NCBI GenBank assembly: GCA_937766455.1
Contig: CALLXD010000018.1
Span: 1 to 64,000 of the forward strand
From: Vicinamibacterales bacterium
GTDB lineage: Bacteria; Acidobacteriota; Vicinamibacteria; Vicinamibacterales; UBA8438
Direction of reading: 5' to 3'
DNA length: 64,000 bases
Part shown: positions 36,832 to 45,710 of the stretch, in pieces
Layout of the letters: every line of letters starts with the position of its first letter
How positions within the stretch are numbered: position 1 is the stretch's first letter
Notes under the pieces: model-generated
Databases searched by the model: none
The model's input: only the letters and a program-made list of their open reading frames with translations
What the model was told of the DNA's origin: nothing
Position numbers and translations under genes: made by a program

Positions 36832-38298
36832 TGACGTGCGGGGTCGTTTCGGCGTGGCGTGATACTGCCAGTCGTCGCTCCGACTGATTTTCTTCCGCGC
36901 GTACAGGCCTTCGATGATGAACTCGACTCCCGAGGCCGCGGTCGGCGCCGGGGCGGACGCGTCTACCTGGGCATGCACCGCGAGTTCGCGAAGACCCTGA
37001 ATCGACGCTGTCTGTTCGAGCAGGTCAGCCGCGGACGTCGTGTCGCCGACCTGCAGCGTACCGCCGAGATCAAACCACTCCACCACGGCGCTGGTATCAA
37101 CGTCGGTGAACCAGCCATCGAACACCTGCCCGACCGCGGTTCGGATGATGTCGCGGGCCACCTGGTCCGCGCCTCGGAGTTCTCCCTCGTACTCGAGTTC
37201 GAACTTGCCGGTAATGGCCGGGAGAGCAGAATACAGGTCTGCGACACGCGCGACCGCGATCGATTCGCCGTGGGCGAGCGCGCGCCGTTCGGCATTGGAG
37301 ACCACGTTCTCCAGGCAGCTAATCGGCAACCGTTGGCTGACGCCTGAACGCTTGTCCACCTTCGCATGGTCGCGGGCGACAAACGCCACTTCCTCCACGA
37401 GCTCACTGATGTAGCGCGGAACCACGGTGTCCACGGTGCCCGGCGCGTCATGGCCATTGCCGTCATCGCCGCGCGCGACCCACGACTCTTGCGCGGTGAT
37501 GGCAATGCCGGCGACTCTGGTGCGGGGGTAATGGGTGCGGATCTCCGATCCGATCCGGTCCTTCAGCGGTGTGATGATCTTGCCACGCGCCGTGTAGTCC
37601 TCGGGGTTCGCGGTAAACGTCATCACGATGTCGAGGGGGAGTCGAATCGGGTACCCCTTGATCTGGACGTCGCCCTCCTGAAGCACATTGAAGAGGCCTA
37701 CCTGGATTTTCCCGGCGAGGTCTGGCAGTTCGTTGACGGCGAAGAGGCACCGATTGGCACGTGGCAGCAGCCCGTAGTGCATCGTCAATTCGTCGGACAG
37801 TTCGAGCCCGGCGCGCGCCGCTTTGATCGGGTCGACGTCGCCGATGATGTCCGCGATGGTCACGTCAGGGGTGGCCAGCTTTTCGATAAATCGACGGTCC
37901 CGCGGAAGCCAAGCCACGGGGAGGGCATCACCCTCTTCAGCTACCCGGGTACGGCACGAGCGACACAGCGGCGCGAGCGGATCATCGTTGATCTGGCACC
38001 CCGGGACCACCGGAAGCCATTCGTCCAGCAGGGCGGTCAGCCCGCGCAGAATACGGGTCTTGGCCTGGCCGCGGAGCCCGAGCAAGACGAAGTTGTGTTG
38101 CGATAACACCGCATTGGCGATTTGCGGGATGACTGAGTCTTCGTAACCAACGATGCCGGGAAGCAATGTCTCGTTGCGGCGCAGCAGATCCATCAGGTTC
38201 TGCCGCATCTCCAGCTTGACCGAGCGATGTGGGACCGTGCCCGCGGCGACGGCAGCACGAAGTTCTCCGAGGTGTTCCGGTTGGGCCATGGTGGTCAT
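36763..38298 (-). CDS. MoxR / magnesium chelatase-type AAA+ ATPase with Cys insertion
   Basis: A 511-residue AAA+ ATPase. Walker A is GLRGQAKTR (74-82) and the Walker B-like stretch is CLFAVNELPDL, with Asn before Glu as in this subgroup; sensor 1 is MTFTANPED and the arginine-finger region is PLKDRIGSEIRTHYP. A Cys-rich insertion after Walker A (C101, C112, C115 in PGCQINDDPLAPLCRSC) may bind zinc. The C-terminus is unusually Lys/Tyr-rich (RIPQGKKKYYN). It is probably a chaperone-like partner of the VWA protein for metal-centre or complex assembly. The gene is intact, unlike its partner. Confidence 0.85.
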   Translation of the reverse strand: MTTMAQPEHLGELRAAVAAGTVPHRSVKLEMRQNLMDLLRRNETLLPGIVGYEDSVIPQIANAVLSQHNFVLLGLRGQAKTRILRGLTALLDEWLPVVPGCQINDDPLAPLCRSCRTRVAEEGDALPVAWLPRDRRFIEKLATPDVTIADIIGDVDPIKAARAGLELSDELTMHYGLLPRANRCLFAVNELPDLAGKIQVGLFNVLQEGDVQIKGYPIRLPLDIVMTFTANPEDYTARGKIITPLKDRIGSEIRTHYPRTRVAGIAITAQESWVARGDDGNGHDAPGTVDTVVPRYISELVEEVAFVARDHAKVDKRSGVSQRLPISCLENVVSNAERRALAHGESIAVARVADLYSALPAITGKFELEYEGELRGADQVARDIIRTAVGQVFDGWFTDVDTSAVVEWFDLGGTLQVGDTTSAADLLEQTASIQGLRELAVHAQVDASAPAPTAASGVEFIIEGLYARKKISRSDDWQYHATPKRPRTSQTAEQLFDADMRIPQGKKKYYN

Positions 38299-38354
38299 TC
38301 TAACTTAGACGGGGGCCATGCCCCGAACCGCACGCAGTCGCGTGTTGGGGGGGC

Positions 38355-40061
38355 TCAGCGGGTCTCGCGGGTCAGTTGTACCGCGGTGACGTAGCGCGGC
38401 TGAATGTCGGTGGGCACGCTGCCCAACCGATCAAGCACGCGCTGCACGACGGGACGGACCACGCCACGCGTCTCGAGGATGCGCTCCGCGGCTCCGACAT
38501 CGCCGGTGGCCTGTAGCGTCATCAATTCGGTCGTGAGCGCCGTGACGGCGCCACGGATTCGGCTGTGGTCAACCGTGAACCGACCGTCGCTGTCGACCGT
38601 GACCGCACCGGCGTCGAGAAACGAGTTGAGCTGGATCGCGACGCCCCGTCCGTGGGCTTCATTGATGCCGAACCGGATGGATCGAAACGACGACGCGAGA
38701 AACGTCGTGTACATGCTGCGCGTGAGGGACGAGTCGAGCACTCCGCGATCGATGAGCTGGTGCAGCGCCCAGAGTCCGGAGATGTCTGCTTTTGCCTCTT
38801 CGATGGTGCTGTAGGTCTCGCGCAACTGTCGACGGACTGTTGTCTCGACGCCATCAACCGTGATCGTCCCGGGACCTAATCCGTGCATGAGCTCATGCAT
38901 CAAAATATGGGTGAAGAAGGCATCGAACGTGACGTCGTCCAGCTCGACGGAGGGCAGGGCGACACGTGAAATAGGGGTCAGCACGTGCTCGAACTTGGCC
39001 TCCTGGACGTTCTTGAGCATCACCCGCTTCGACCCTTTTTCCCGCACGACACGTTCATCGTTGGGGAGGTTGAACGCTGCTGTCTGGACGCCGCTGTTGG
39101 CCTCACCCGAGGTGAAGACCACGTTGACCACCCGAATCGGGGCCAGCGCGCCGAGGGCCGGATTCCGGAACGCCGGGTCGATCGGAAGCGTGTCCTCCAG
39201 CCCTTGCAGCTGATCGCTGAACCGGGTCAGATTCCCGCTGGCGGCCGTATCGCGCACGGTGACAAAAGCCTCGAAGGCCGCCTTGTAATTGAACCACTCG
39301 TCTTCGTAGACCTCGTATGGACCGATCGTGGGCTCGATCGACGCGTCAAGTTCCATCCAGGCGACATCGCTGTCGTAGTAGTCATTGGACGCGAACGAGT
39401 CGGCCCGGTATTCGAGGTAGCGACGCAGCGTCGGCTGGGTCGTTGCGCGGGCGGCGGCGCGCAAGTGTTCGGCGGCAAGGGCGAGAGGGCCCTGATACTC
39501 CACGCTGTAGGGCACGGCCGTGAACTCGCCGTCGCGACCGCGTCGGATGGTCGTAAAGAACCCCGTCGCCTCCGCGCGCGCCGCCCCGTCGAGCCGGTCG
39601 AACCACGCGGCGACCTCGTCCCGGGTCGCGTCAGGTGGGTAGAAATTGGCGCCCGCAGGTTTGTCAGGGGCTCCTGGCACAAATGACCTGTTGTCTTCGA
39701 TACGCGACCACGGTCCCTTGTTGAGGAGGAAGAAATCGAGCCTGGCCTTGCCCGTTGCGTTCTGGTCGCCCAGGAGTGACAGCAGCAGCGACGGGTTGCC
39801 GGCCCACACCTGCTGCAGGAAGAGGCCGTCCATCACCCGAGCCGCGTCCACGATATGGGCTAGCGCCAGCCGTTCGGAGGTGGGAAGGTCTGACAGATCG
39901 GCACCGATTTCGACCGGGGCAAACAATCGAGTCATGGTGGTTTCCTGTTGAGCAGCCGTTCTCGCGCTCGCGCTGAGGGCGAGGATGCCGACGAGGAGGG
40001 CGATAGCGACATGGGAGAGACCGCGGGTCTCTCCGTTGAAGGATGCTTCGCGCCTGCTCAT
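38355..40061 (-). CDS. Secreted M49-like (dipeptidyl peptidase III-like) zinc peptidase
   Basis: A 568-residue protein. A signal peptide (LSHVAIALLVGILALSASARTAA) precedes a large helical/beta protein resembling the DPP III-like Zn-hydrolase family. The zinc motif reads HILMHELMHGLGPG (H389, E390, H393), with the third ligand probably E421 or E422 in TYSTIEEAKADISG. FFLLNKGPWSRIEDNRSFVPG and NFYPPDATRDEVAAWF are family blocks. The frame opens far upstream, but ATG 40061 precedes the signal peptide. It probably cleaves peptides in the periplasm. Confidence 0.82.
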   Translation of the reverse strand: MSRREASFNGETRGLSHVAIALLVGILALSASARTAAQQETTMTRLFAPVEIGADLSDLPTSERLALAHIVDAARVMDGLFLQQVWAGNPSLLLSLLGDQNATGKARLDFFLLNKGPWSRIEDNRSFVPGAPDKPAGANFYPPDATRDEVAAWFDRLDGAARAEATGFFTTIRRGRDGEFTAVPYSVEYQGPLALAAEHLRAAARATTQPTLRRYLEYRADSFASNDYYDSDVAWMELDASIEPTIGPYEVYEDEWFNYKAAFEAFVTVRDTAASGNLTRFSDQLQGLEDTLPIDPAFRNPALGALAPIRVVNVVFTSGEANSGVQTAAFNLPNDERVVREKGSKRVMLKNVQEAKFEHVLTPISRVALPSVELDDVTFDAFFTHILMHELMHGLGPGTITVDGVETTVRRQLRETYSTIEEAKADISGLWALHQLIDRGVLDSSLTRSMYTTFLASSFRSIRFGINEAHGRGVAIQLNSFLDAGAVTVDSDGRFTVDHSRIRGAVTALTTELMTLQATGDVGAAERILETRGVVRPVVQRVLDRLGSVPTDIQPRYVTAVQLTRETR

Positions 40062-40310
40062 GCCCACACTCCTCGTGACTGTGCCGCCGACGGTGCACCC
40101 CGCAGTCAGGCGGGGTCCCCCCATGATGGAACGACGCGCCGGTGCATGGCAAGGAGCGGCCTTGCTACACTGAAGGGCCGACGTCAGAGGCCGGCTCAGT
40201 CGATTCGGGAGCCGGGCCGCGGCCCAGGTGGGCGCCCACAGCGCAACTCGGTCGCCGGCGGGTGCCCGTGTGTTGGCGGATGATTGCTCCATCGGAACTG
40301 GATACAGACA

Positions 40311-41762
40311 ATGACGAGTTCGACAGACCTTGCGGTGATTGGCGGGGGCCCCGGTGGCTACGCTGCCGCTTTTCTCGCCGCGGACCTGGGGATGAAGGTC
40401 ACCCTCATCGACGAGGCCCCGGACCCTGGCGGAGTGTGTCTCTACCGTGGGTGCATGCCGTCGAAGGCCCTCCTGCATGTGGCGAAGGTGCTCACTGAGG
40501 CCCGGGAGGCGCGGGCGTGGGGCGTAGATTTTGCGGAACCGGCGCTTGACCTCGACCGGTTGCGTGGATGGAAAGAGGGCGTGGTCGGTCGGCTCACTGG
40601 CGGGTTGGGACAGCTGTCGACTCAGCGCGGCGTCACCTTCCTGCGCGGTCGGGCGGAGTTGCTCGGGCCCACGTCGCTCCGCGTGACGCGAACCGCGGAC
40701 TCGGCCGGGCCTGACGGGAACGACGGGCCGGTGGACCTGACGTTTGCCCACGCGATCCTGGCGACGGGGTCGCGTCCGGCGGTGCCAAAGTCGCTGTCGC
40801 TCGACAGCGACCGCGTCTGGGATTCGACCCGTGCGCTGGACCTGCCGACCATTCCGGCGTCGCTGCTGGTGGTGGGCGGGGGATACATCGGGCTCGAGTT
40901 GGGGTCGGTGTACGCGGCGTTGGGTTCCGCAGTGACCGTCGTGGAGATGACGCCTGGGTTGTTGCCCGGGGCCGACCGGGACCTCGTGTCCGTCGTGGCG
41001 CGGCGGCTGGGCGGGATCTGCGAAGCGGTCATGCTGGGGACCACCGTCGTCGGACTGGCGGAAGATGGCGACGGCGTGCGCGTCACGTTGAAGGGCGACG
41101 CAGTCGAGCAGCCGGAACGCCATTTCGATCGGGTGCTGGTGGCGGTGGGACGGGTGCCCAACTCCGAGATCCCGGGGTTGGAGTACACAGCGGTCAAGCG
41201 AGACGCTCGCGGCTTTGTGCTGGTGGACGGGCAGCGCCGGACGGATGAGCCGACCCTGTTTGCGGTCGGTGACCTGGTGGGAGAGCCGATGCTGGCCCAC
41301 AAGGCGAGCCACGAAGCCCGCACCGCCGTTGAGGCGATTGCGGGGCACAAAGCCGGGTTCGAGCCGGCCGCGATACCCGCCGTCGTCTTTACGGACCCTG
41401 AATTGGCCTGGTGCGGGCTGACTGAAAGTCAGGCCAAGGCACAAGGCCGGACGGTACAGGTGACCCGTTTCCCGTGGGCCGCCTCGGGCCGCGCGATGAC
41501 GCTTGATCGTCCCGCCGGCGTCACGAAGCTAATCATCGATCCAGAGTCGGAGCAGATTCTGGGTGTGGGGATCGCTGGCAGCGGCGCTGGGGAGCTGATC
41601 GCCGAAGGTGTCGTGGCCATCGAAATGGGGGCGACAGCGGCCGATCTCCGACTCTGCATCCACCCGCATCCCACGCTGTCTGAAACCGTGATGGAGGCGG
41701 CAGAGGTCTTCTTCGGTCAGAGCACGCACGTCTACCGCCCGAAGCGGGCGCCCCGTCCCTAG
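40311..41762 (+). CDS. lpdA: Dihydrolipoyl dehydrogenase
   Basis: The E3 flavoenzyme of 2-oxoacid dehydrogenase complexes or the glycine cleavage system, 483 residues. The FAD fold is LAVIGGGPGGYAAAFLAADLG, the redox disulfide C43/C48 is in GGVCLYRGCMPSKAL, the NAD fold is LLVVGGGYIGLELGSVYAALG, and the His-Glu base pair is in HPHPTLSETVMEAA. The usual TCLNVGCIP is replaced by VCLYRGCMP. Start ATG 40311. Its TAG stop (41760-41762) falls in the CTAG end of repeat element A. lipA, which makes the cofactor, faces it. Confidence 0.92.
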   Translation: MTSSTDLAVIGGGPGGYAAAFLAADLGMKVTLIDEAPDPGGVCLYRGCMPSKALLHVAKVLTEAREARAWGVDFAEPALDLDRLRGWKEGVVGRLTGGLGQLSTQRGVTFLRGRAELLGPTSLRVTRTADSAGPDGNDGPVDLTFAHAILATGSRPAVPKSLSLDSDRVWDSTRALDLPTIPASLLVVGGGYIGLELGSVYAALGSAVTVVEMTPGLLPGADRDLVSVVARRLGGICEAVMLGTTVVGLAEDGDGVRVTLKGDAVEQPERHFDRVLVAVGRVPNSEIPGLEYTAVKRDARGFVLVDGQRRTDEPTLFAVGDLVGEPMLAHKASHEARTAVEAIAGHKAGFEPAAIPAVVFTDPELAWCGLTESQAKAQGRTVQVTRFPWAASGRAMTLDRPAGVTKLIIDPESEQILGVGIAGSGAGELIAEGVVAIEMGATAADLRLCIHPHPTLSETVMEAAEVFFGQSTHVYRPKRAPRP

Positions 41763-41924
41763 CAGCCCGTGGTGAAAGTTCCGCTGCATTCGACCGGCGC
41801 CGAATCCGACCGAGCTGCGTTGTTCATCGGTCAAATACTGCCGGTATTTTCCCTCTTCTCGCCTTGCTCGGCCGGTCCGGCGCCGTTCTCGGTGCGACGC
41901 GGGACTTTCACCACGGGCTGCTAG
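41759..41924 (-). repeat. Palindromic CTAG-ended element, copy A (166 bp)
   Basis: The ends are inverted repeats: CTAGCAGCCCGTGGTGAAAG at 41759-41778 matches the complement of CTTTCACCACGGGCTGCTAG at 41905-41924. An inner palindrome AAATACTGCCGGTATTT sits near the middle (41834-41850). The complement is nearly identical over its length to copy B, with one short internal indel. The element exactly fills the spacer between lpdA and lipA and provides both their TAG stops. Confidence 0.85.
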
Positions 41925-42874
41925 ACGCCCGTGGCGGCGAATGACTCGGCCTGTTCGTGGGCGTGATACGAGCTCCGTACGAGCGGCCCGGACTCGACGT
42001 GCCCAAAGCCGAGCGCCTGCGCGGCCTCCTTCAGGGCGGCGAATTCATCTGGGTGGTAGTACCGGGCCACCGGCAGGTGGGCCGGCGACGGCCGCAGATA
42101 CTGGCCGATGGTGAGAATGCCGCAGTCGACACGACGCAGGTCGGCCAGTGTCGCGAGCAGTTCGTCCCACGTCTCCCCCAGCCCAACCATCAGTCCCGAC
42201 TTGGTGGGCGCCTCGGGACGTGCCCGGTGCGCGCGTTCGAGCAGCTGGAGTGCGCGGCGGTAGTTGCCGCCTGGGCGTGCCGACCGATAGAGCCGCGGTA
42301 CTGTTTCGATGTTGTGGTTGAGCACGTCCGGCGCTGCGCTGAGCACGGTGTCCAGCGAGGCGGCTCGTCCCCCGAAGTCGGGGATCAGGGTTTCTATGTG
42401 GCAGGCCGGGGACAGCGCCCGGGTCGCCGTGATCGTGGCGGCGAAGGCAGAAGCGCCGCCGTCTTCAAGATCATCGCGGTCCACCGAGGTGATCACGACG
42501 TACTCGAGTTCGAGGGTTCGGACCGCCTCGGCGATACGCGTCGGCTCCGCCTCATCCACCGGTCCCGGGCGTCCGTGTTCGACGTTGCAGTAGGAGCAGG
42601 CTCTGGTGCACACCCCGCCCAAAATCATGAAGGTCGCGGTGCCGTGGTGCCAGCACTCGCCGATGTTCGGGCAGTTGGCCTCTTCACACACCGTATGAAG
42701 GGACTGCTCGGCCATCAGGCGCTTGAGTCGCCGATATCCCTCGCTTCCCGGCGCCCGCACCTTCAGCCAACGCGGCTTTCCACCGGCGGGCCCGCTATCA
42801 GGCCGCACGCGTCGCCCGCGGAAGAACGTCGCCGGTACGGTGCCTGGCATTTGAGTGGAGCCCGGAATGGTCAT
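41921..42874 (-). CDS. lipA: Lipoyl synthase
   Basis: A radical SAM enzyme that inserts two sulfurs into octanoyl-lipoyl domains, 317 residues. The auxiliary 4Fe-4S site is C63, C68, C74 in VCEEANCPNIGECW. The radical SAM site is C89, C93, C96 in CTRACSYCNVEHG. The C-terminal Ser ligand is in VRSSYHA. Other blocks are VVITSVDRDDLEDGGA, NHNIETVPRLY, KSGLMVGLGE and LTIGQYLRPSPAHLPV. It is intact. Its TAG stop lies in the right CTAG end of repeat element A. lipB is not in the window. Confidence 0.95.
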   Translation of the reverse strand: MTIPGSTQMPGTVPATFFRGRRVRPDSGPAGGKPRWLKVRAPGSEGYRRLKRLMAEQSLHTVCEEANCPNIGECWHHGTATFMILGGVCTRACSYCNVEHGRPGPVDEAEPTRIAEAVRTLELEYVVITSVDRDDLEDGGASAFAATITATRALSPACHIETLIPDFGGRAASLDTVLSAAPDVLNHNIETVPRLYRSARPGGNYRRALQLLERAHRARPEAPTKSGLMVGLGETWDELLATLADLRRVDCGILTIGQYLRPSPAHLPVARYYHPDEFAALKEAAQALGFGHVESGPLVRSSYHAHEQAESFAATGV

Positions 42875-42915
42875 GACCGGATGTTAGCGTCTCGCCCGTA
42901 GCGGGTGCAATCGGG

Positions 42916-43093
42916 CTAGCAGTCCGTGGTGAAAGTCCCGCGTCGCACCGAGACCCTGAAGTGGCAATGCCGGGCCGGTCCATTGCAAGGCGTGAAGAAG
43001 GAAAATACCGGCAATATTTGACTGATGAACAACGCAGATCGGCCGGATTCAGCGCCGGTCGAATGCCGCGGGACTTTTGCCACGGGCTGCTGG
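42916..43093 (+). repeat. Palindromic CTAG-ended element, copy B (178 bp)
   Basis: Left end CTAGCAGTCCGTGGTGAAAG (42916-42935); right end CTTTTGCCACGGGCTGCTGG (43074-43093), so the right CTAG has become CTGG. Shared internal blocks with copy A include GTCGCACCGAGA, AAAATACCGGCA and TTTGACTGATGAACAACGCAG (first 20 given by position 43018-43038). It lies in the divergent spacer between lipA and the UPF0173 gene, opposite in orientation to copy A. Confidence 0.85.
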
Positions 43094-43099
43094 GATAGA

Positions 43100-43828
43100 A
43101 TGCCGCCGCAGATGATTGGTTCCGCCGCCGCACCGTTGCGCATTACCTGGTTGGGGCATGCCACGTTTGTGCTGCAGACACCGGCTGGTGTGGTCGTCGT
43201 GATCGACCCGTGGTTAACCACGAATCCCGCCTGCCCAGAGGCGTCGAAGCAGATTGACCGGGCCGACCTGGTGCTGGTCACCCATGGGCACGCTGACCAC
43301 ATTGGCGATCTCATTCCGGTTGCTCGGTCGACCGGCGCCAGCGTGGTGGCGATTGTCGAGTTGTGCCACTGGCTGGAAACCAAGGGCATTCGACATCTAC
43401 ACCCGATGAACAAGGGTGGGACGATCCGTGTGCACGGGGTGACGGTCACCATGGTGCGCGCCGATCACAGCGGCGGGTGGGCCGAGGACGATCCGACTTG
43501 GTATCTCGGGGATCCAGTCGGCTACGTACTGGGCTTCGAGGATGGCTTGACGGTGTACGTGGCTGGGGATACGGCCCTGTTCGGTGACATGCGGTTGATT
43601 GGCGAACTGTACTCGCCGGATATCGCCATCCTGCCCATTGGCGATCGTTTCACCATGGGGCCATCTGCGGCCGCCCGAGCTTGCGAGTGGCTGGGGGTCA
43701 GACAAGTCATCCCGATGCACTACGGGACGTTCCCCCAGTTGACCGGGACTCCGGCCGCGCTTCGCGCCCTGGTGGAGCCGAAGGGGATTTCCGTGCTCGA
43801 GTTGCAACCAGGCGAAACGAGTTCGTGA
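43100..43828 (+). CDS. UPF0173-type metallo-beta-lactamase-fold hydrolase
   Basis: About 242 residues from ATG 43100 (MPPQMIGSAAAPLRITWLG). The metal-binding motif is THGHADHIGD. Further His/Asp ligands are in VRADHSGG, YVAGDTALFGD and VIPMHYGTFP, matching the UPF0173 metal-dependent hydrolase family; the substrate is unknown. An upstream in-frame ATG at 43025 lies inside the repeat element and is rejected. It is followed one base later by the DUF2203 gene. Confidence 0.85.
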   Translation: MPPQMIGSAAAPLRITWLGHATFVLQTPAGVVVVIDPWLTTNPACPEASKQIDRADLVLVTHGHADHIGDLIPVARSTGASVVAIVELCHWLETKGIRHLHPMNKGGTIRVHGVTVTMVRADHSGGWAEDDPTWYLGDPVGYVLGFEDGLTVYVAGDTALFGDMRLIGELYSPDIAILPIGDRFTMGPSAAARACEWLGVRQVIPMHYGTFPQLTGTPAALRALVEPKGISVLELQPGETSS

Positions 43829-43829
43829 C

Positions 43830-44225
43830 GTGACGACCAAGGGTGGAGCCCTTCGGAAGCAGGAGTCGAAATTGAGCGCTGACGGACCTGAGAAGACACG
43901 ATTTACGTTGACCGAGGCGCAGGACTTGCTGCCGGGCATTCGGGCGCTGACAGAAGAGGCGGTCACCGAGGCCGAGCAGCTGTCGAGCAGGTTGCAGCGT
44001 CTGTCGTCGGCCGATCCCGCTCGCTCCGAGACCGTGGAGGCACTGGAGGCGGTGGTGGCCAGGTGGACCGAACAGTTGCAGGGGATGGGGCTGGTGGTGA
44101 AGGGACTGTGGCTGGTGGACTTCGACAACGGTGAGGGCTATTACTGCTGGAAGTATCCTGAATCTGCGGTTCTGCATTTCCACGGGTACGATGAGGGCTT
44201 CGCCGGTCGGATGAAGATCGTCTAG
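43830..44225 (+). CDS. DUF2203-family protein
   Basis: A 131-residue protein with the DUF2203 pattern: FTLTEAQDLLPGIRALTEEA forms a long helix that continues as a helical hairpin, then GMGLVVKGLWLVDFDNGEGYYCWKYPE and FHGYDEGFAGRMKI. The function of the family is unknown. GTG 43830 overlaps nothing but is one base from the previous stop, so the pair is co-transcribed. Confidence 0.8.
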   Translation: MTTKGGALRKQESKLSADGPEKTRFTLTEAQDLLPGIRALTEEAVTEAEQLSSRLQRLSSADPARSETVEALEAVVARWTEQLQGMGLVVKGLWLVDFDNGEGYYCWKYPESAVLHFHGYDEGFAGRMKIV

Positions 44226-44382
44226 ACACGACCACCCTCTTGAATCGAAGCACCCACGCGGGTTATTCTTTCGGCGACGATCAGAGTAGACGGTCCCGAC
44301 CAACGGGACAGGTTGCACTGATTCGGGTCCGGCGGCCGGAGCCGTCGGCGCATCGTGAAGGTGACGAACACGGAGGAGTTTG

Positions 44383-44646
44383 ATGGCGTACAGCATTTGT
44401 GAACCATGCGTTGGGACGAAGGACACCGCCTGCGTAGATGTGTGTCCGGTGGACTGCATCCACCCGCGGAAGGACGAAGAAGAGTTCGAAGCGGAAACGA
44501 TGCTCTATATTCATCCGGAAGAGTGCATCGACTGCGGTGCCTGCGTGCCCGCATGTCCCGTCGAAGCCATTTTTGAGAACGACGAGGTCCCGGAACAGTG
44601 GGAAAGCTTCAAGGCAACCAACGCCGACTGGTTCGAAGGCAAGTAG
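44383..44646 (+). CDS. Two-cluster (7Fe/8Fe-type) ferredoxin
   Basis: An 87-residue electron carrier. The N-terminal cluster site reads [21 protein letters not shown], and the second site is [18 protein letters not shown] 44383 has GGAGGA 6-11 bases upstream; a TTG just before it is rejected. The acidic tail ([21 protein letters not shown]) is like that of FdxA-type ferredoxins. It lies 16 bases before nuoB and is probably co-expressed with it. Confidence 0.9.
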   Translation: MAYSICEPCVGTKDTACVDVCPVDCIHPRKDEEEFEAETMLYIHPEECIDCGACVPACPVEAIFENDEVPEQWESFKATNADWFEGK

Positions 44647-44662
44647 GCGAGCGACCACACCC

Positions 44663-45199
44663 ATGGGATTGATCGACCATCGGTTCGAAGACAACTTCAT
44701 CACCACCAACCTCGACAAGGTGCTCAACTGGGCACGCCAGTCGTCACTCTGGCCGATGGGCTTTGGTTTGGCCTGTTGCGCGATCGAGATGATGGCGACC
44801 TCGGCGTCTCGGTTCGACATCGCGCGGTTCGGCGCGGAGGTGTTTCGCGCGTCCCCGCGTCAGGCGGACCTGATGATCGTGGCCGGCACCGTCACCAAGA
44901 AGATGGCGCCGGTGCTCAGGCGGCTCTACGACCAGATGCCCGAGCCCAAGTGGGTGATCTCGATGGGGAGCTGCTCGAACGCCGGTGGTCCATTCCCCAC
45001 CTATTCGGTGCTGCAGGGCGTCGACAAGGTGGTGCCGGTCGACGTCTATGTGTCCGGATGTCCGCCTCGTCCTGAAGCGTTGCTCTACGGGCTGTTGCGG
45101 CTGCAGGACAAGATTCGTAAAGAAGATACGGTGCTTCGTAAGAAGCGTGTCGTGATGTCCGGGGCGACCGAGTCCATTCTCGTCGAGGATCGCGGGTAA
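44663..45199 (+). CDS. nuoB: NADH-quinone oxidoreductase subunit B
   Basis: A 178-residue subunit holding cluster N2 at the quinone site of complex I. The Cys ligands are the adjacent pair in [11 protein letters not shown], one in [12 protein letters not shown] and one in [27 protein letters not shown] is the family hallmark. Normally nuoB is followed by nuoC and nuoD; here it is followed by nuoI instead, and no other subunit genes lie in the window. Confidence 0.93.
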   Translation: MGLIDHRFEDNFITTNLDKVLNWARQSSLWPMGFGLACCAIEMMATSASRFDIARFGAEVFRASPRQADLMIVAGTVTKKMAPVLRRLYDQMPEPKWVISMGSCSNAGGPFPTYSVLQGVDKVVPVDVYVSGCPPRPEALLYGLLRLQDKIRKEDTVLRKKRVVMSGATESILVEDRG

Positions 45200-45236
45200 C
45201 ATCCGGACGGGTAGCATCAGGAGAGACCTGGATAAC

Positions 45237-45710
45237 ATGGCGCAGCAGCTGGCGAAGTTTTTTCGGATGGTCTTCCTGGTCGACCTGATCAAGGGCCTGC
45301 TAGTCACGCTCAAATACACCCCACAACCGGCGTTCACGTTCCAGTACCCGGCCGAGCGCCGGCCGGTTGCACCCAGATTTCGTGGTGTGCTCAGGCTGCA
45401 GGTCGAGCCCGAGACCGGAGCGCAGACCTGCATCGTCTGCGACCAGTGCGCGAAGGCCTGCCCCGACGAGTTGATCGTTTTGGGGGGGCACCGCGAGCCC
45501 GGGCACAAGATCAAGGTGCTGGACTACTTCGATTTCAATCTGTCCCGGTGCAGTTTTTGTGGGTTATGCGCTGAGGTCTGTCCAACCAAACCGGTGAAGG
45601 CGCTCATCATGAGCGAGGACTACGAGCTTGGCTCCTACGAGCGTCAAAAGCAGATTTTGCGGGTCGACGAAATGTACGATGGCGTCGAGATTGAGCAATA
45701 TTCCCGCTGA
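45237..45710 (+). CDS. nuoI: NADH-quinone oxidoreductase subunit I
   Basis: A 157-residue peripheral subunit with two 4Fe-4S clusters: C65, C68, C71, C75 in CIVCDQCAKACP and C105, C108, C111, C115 in CSFCGLCAEVCP. FRGVLRLQ, VLDYFDFNLSRC and YELGSYERQKQI fit NuoI. AGGAGAG lies 16-22 bases before ATG 45237. It is intact. Its separation from the other nuo genes is noted as unusual. Confidence 0.93.
   Translation: MAQQLAKFFRMVFLVDLIKGLLVTLKYTPQPAFTFQYPAERRPVAPRFRGVLRLQVEPETGAQTCIVCDQCAKACPDELIVLGGHREPGHKIKVLDYFDFNLSRCSFCGLCAEVCPTKPVKALIMSEDYELGSYERQKQILRVDEMYDGVEIEQYSR

Noticed and set aside
40062-41444. Long minus-strand open frame upstream of the M49-like peptidase start, antisense to lpdA
   Set aside because: It is Arg/His/Pro/Gln-rich with no family resemblance and lies opposite a clear lpdA gene. 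The peptidase has its own ATG and signal peptide at 40061.
43025-43099. Upstream ATG start for the UPF0173 gene at 43025
   Set aside because: The extra 25 residues would be encoded by the repeat element B. The family begins close to RITWLGHATF, so ATG 43100 is preferred.
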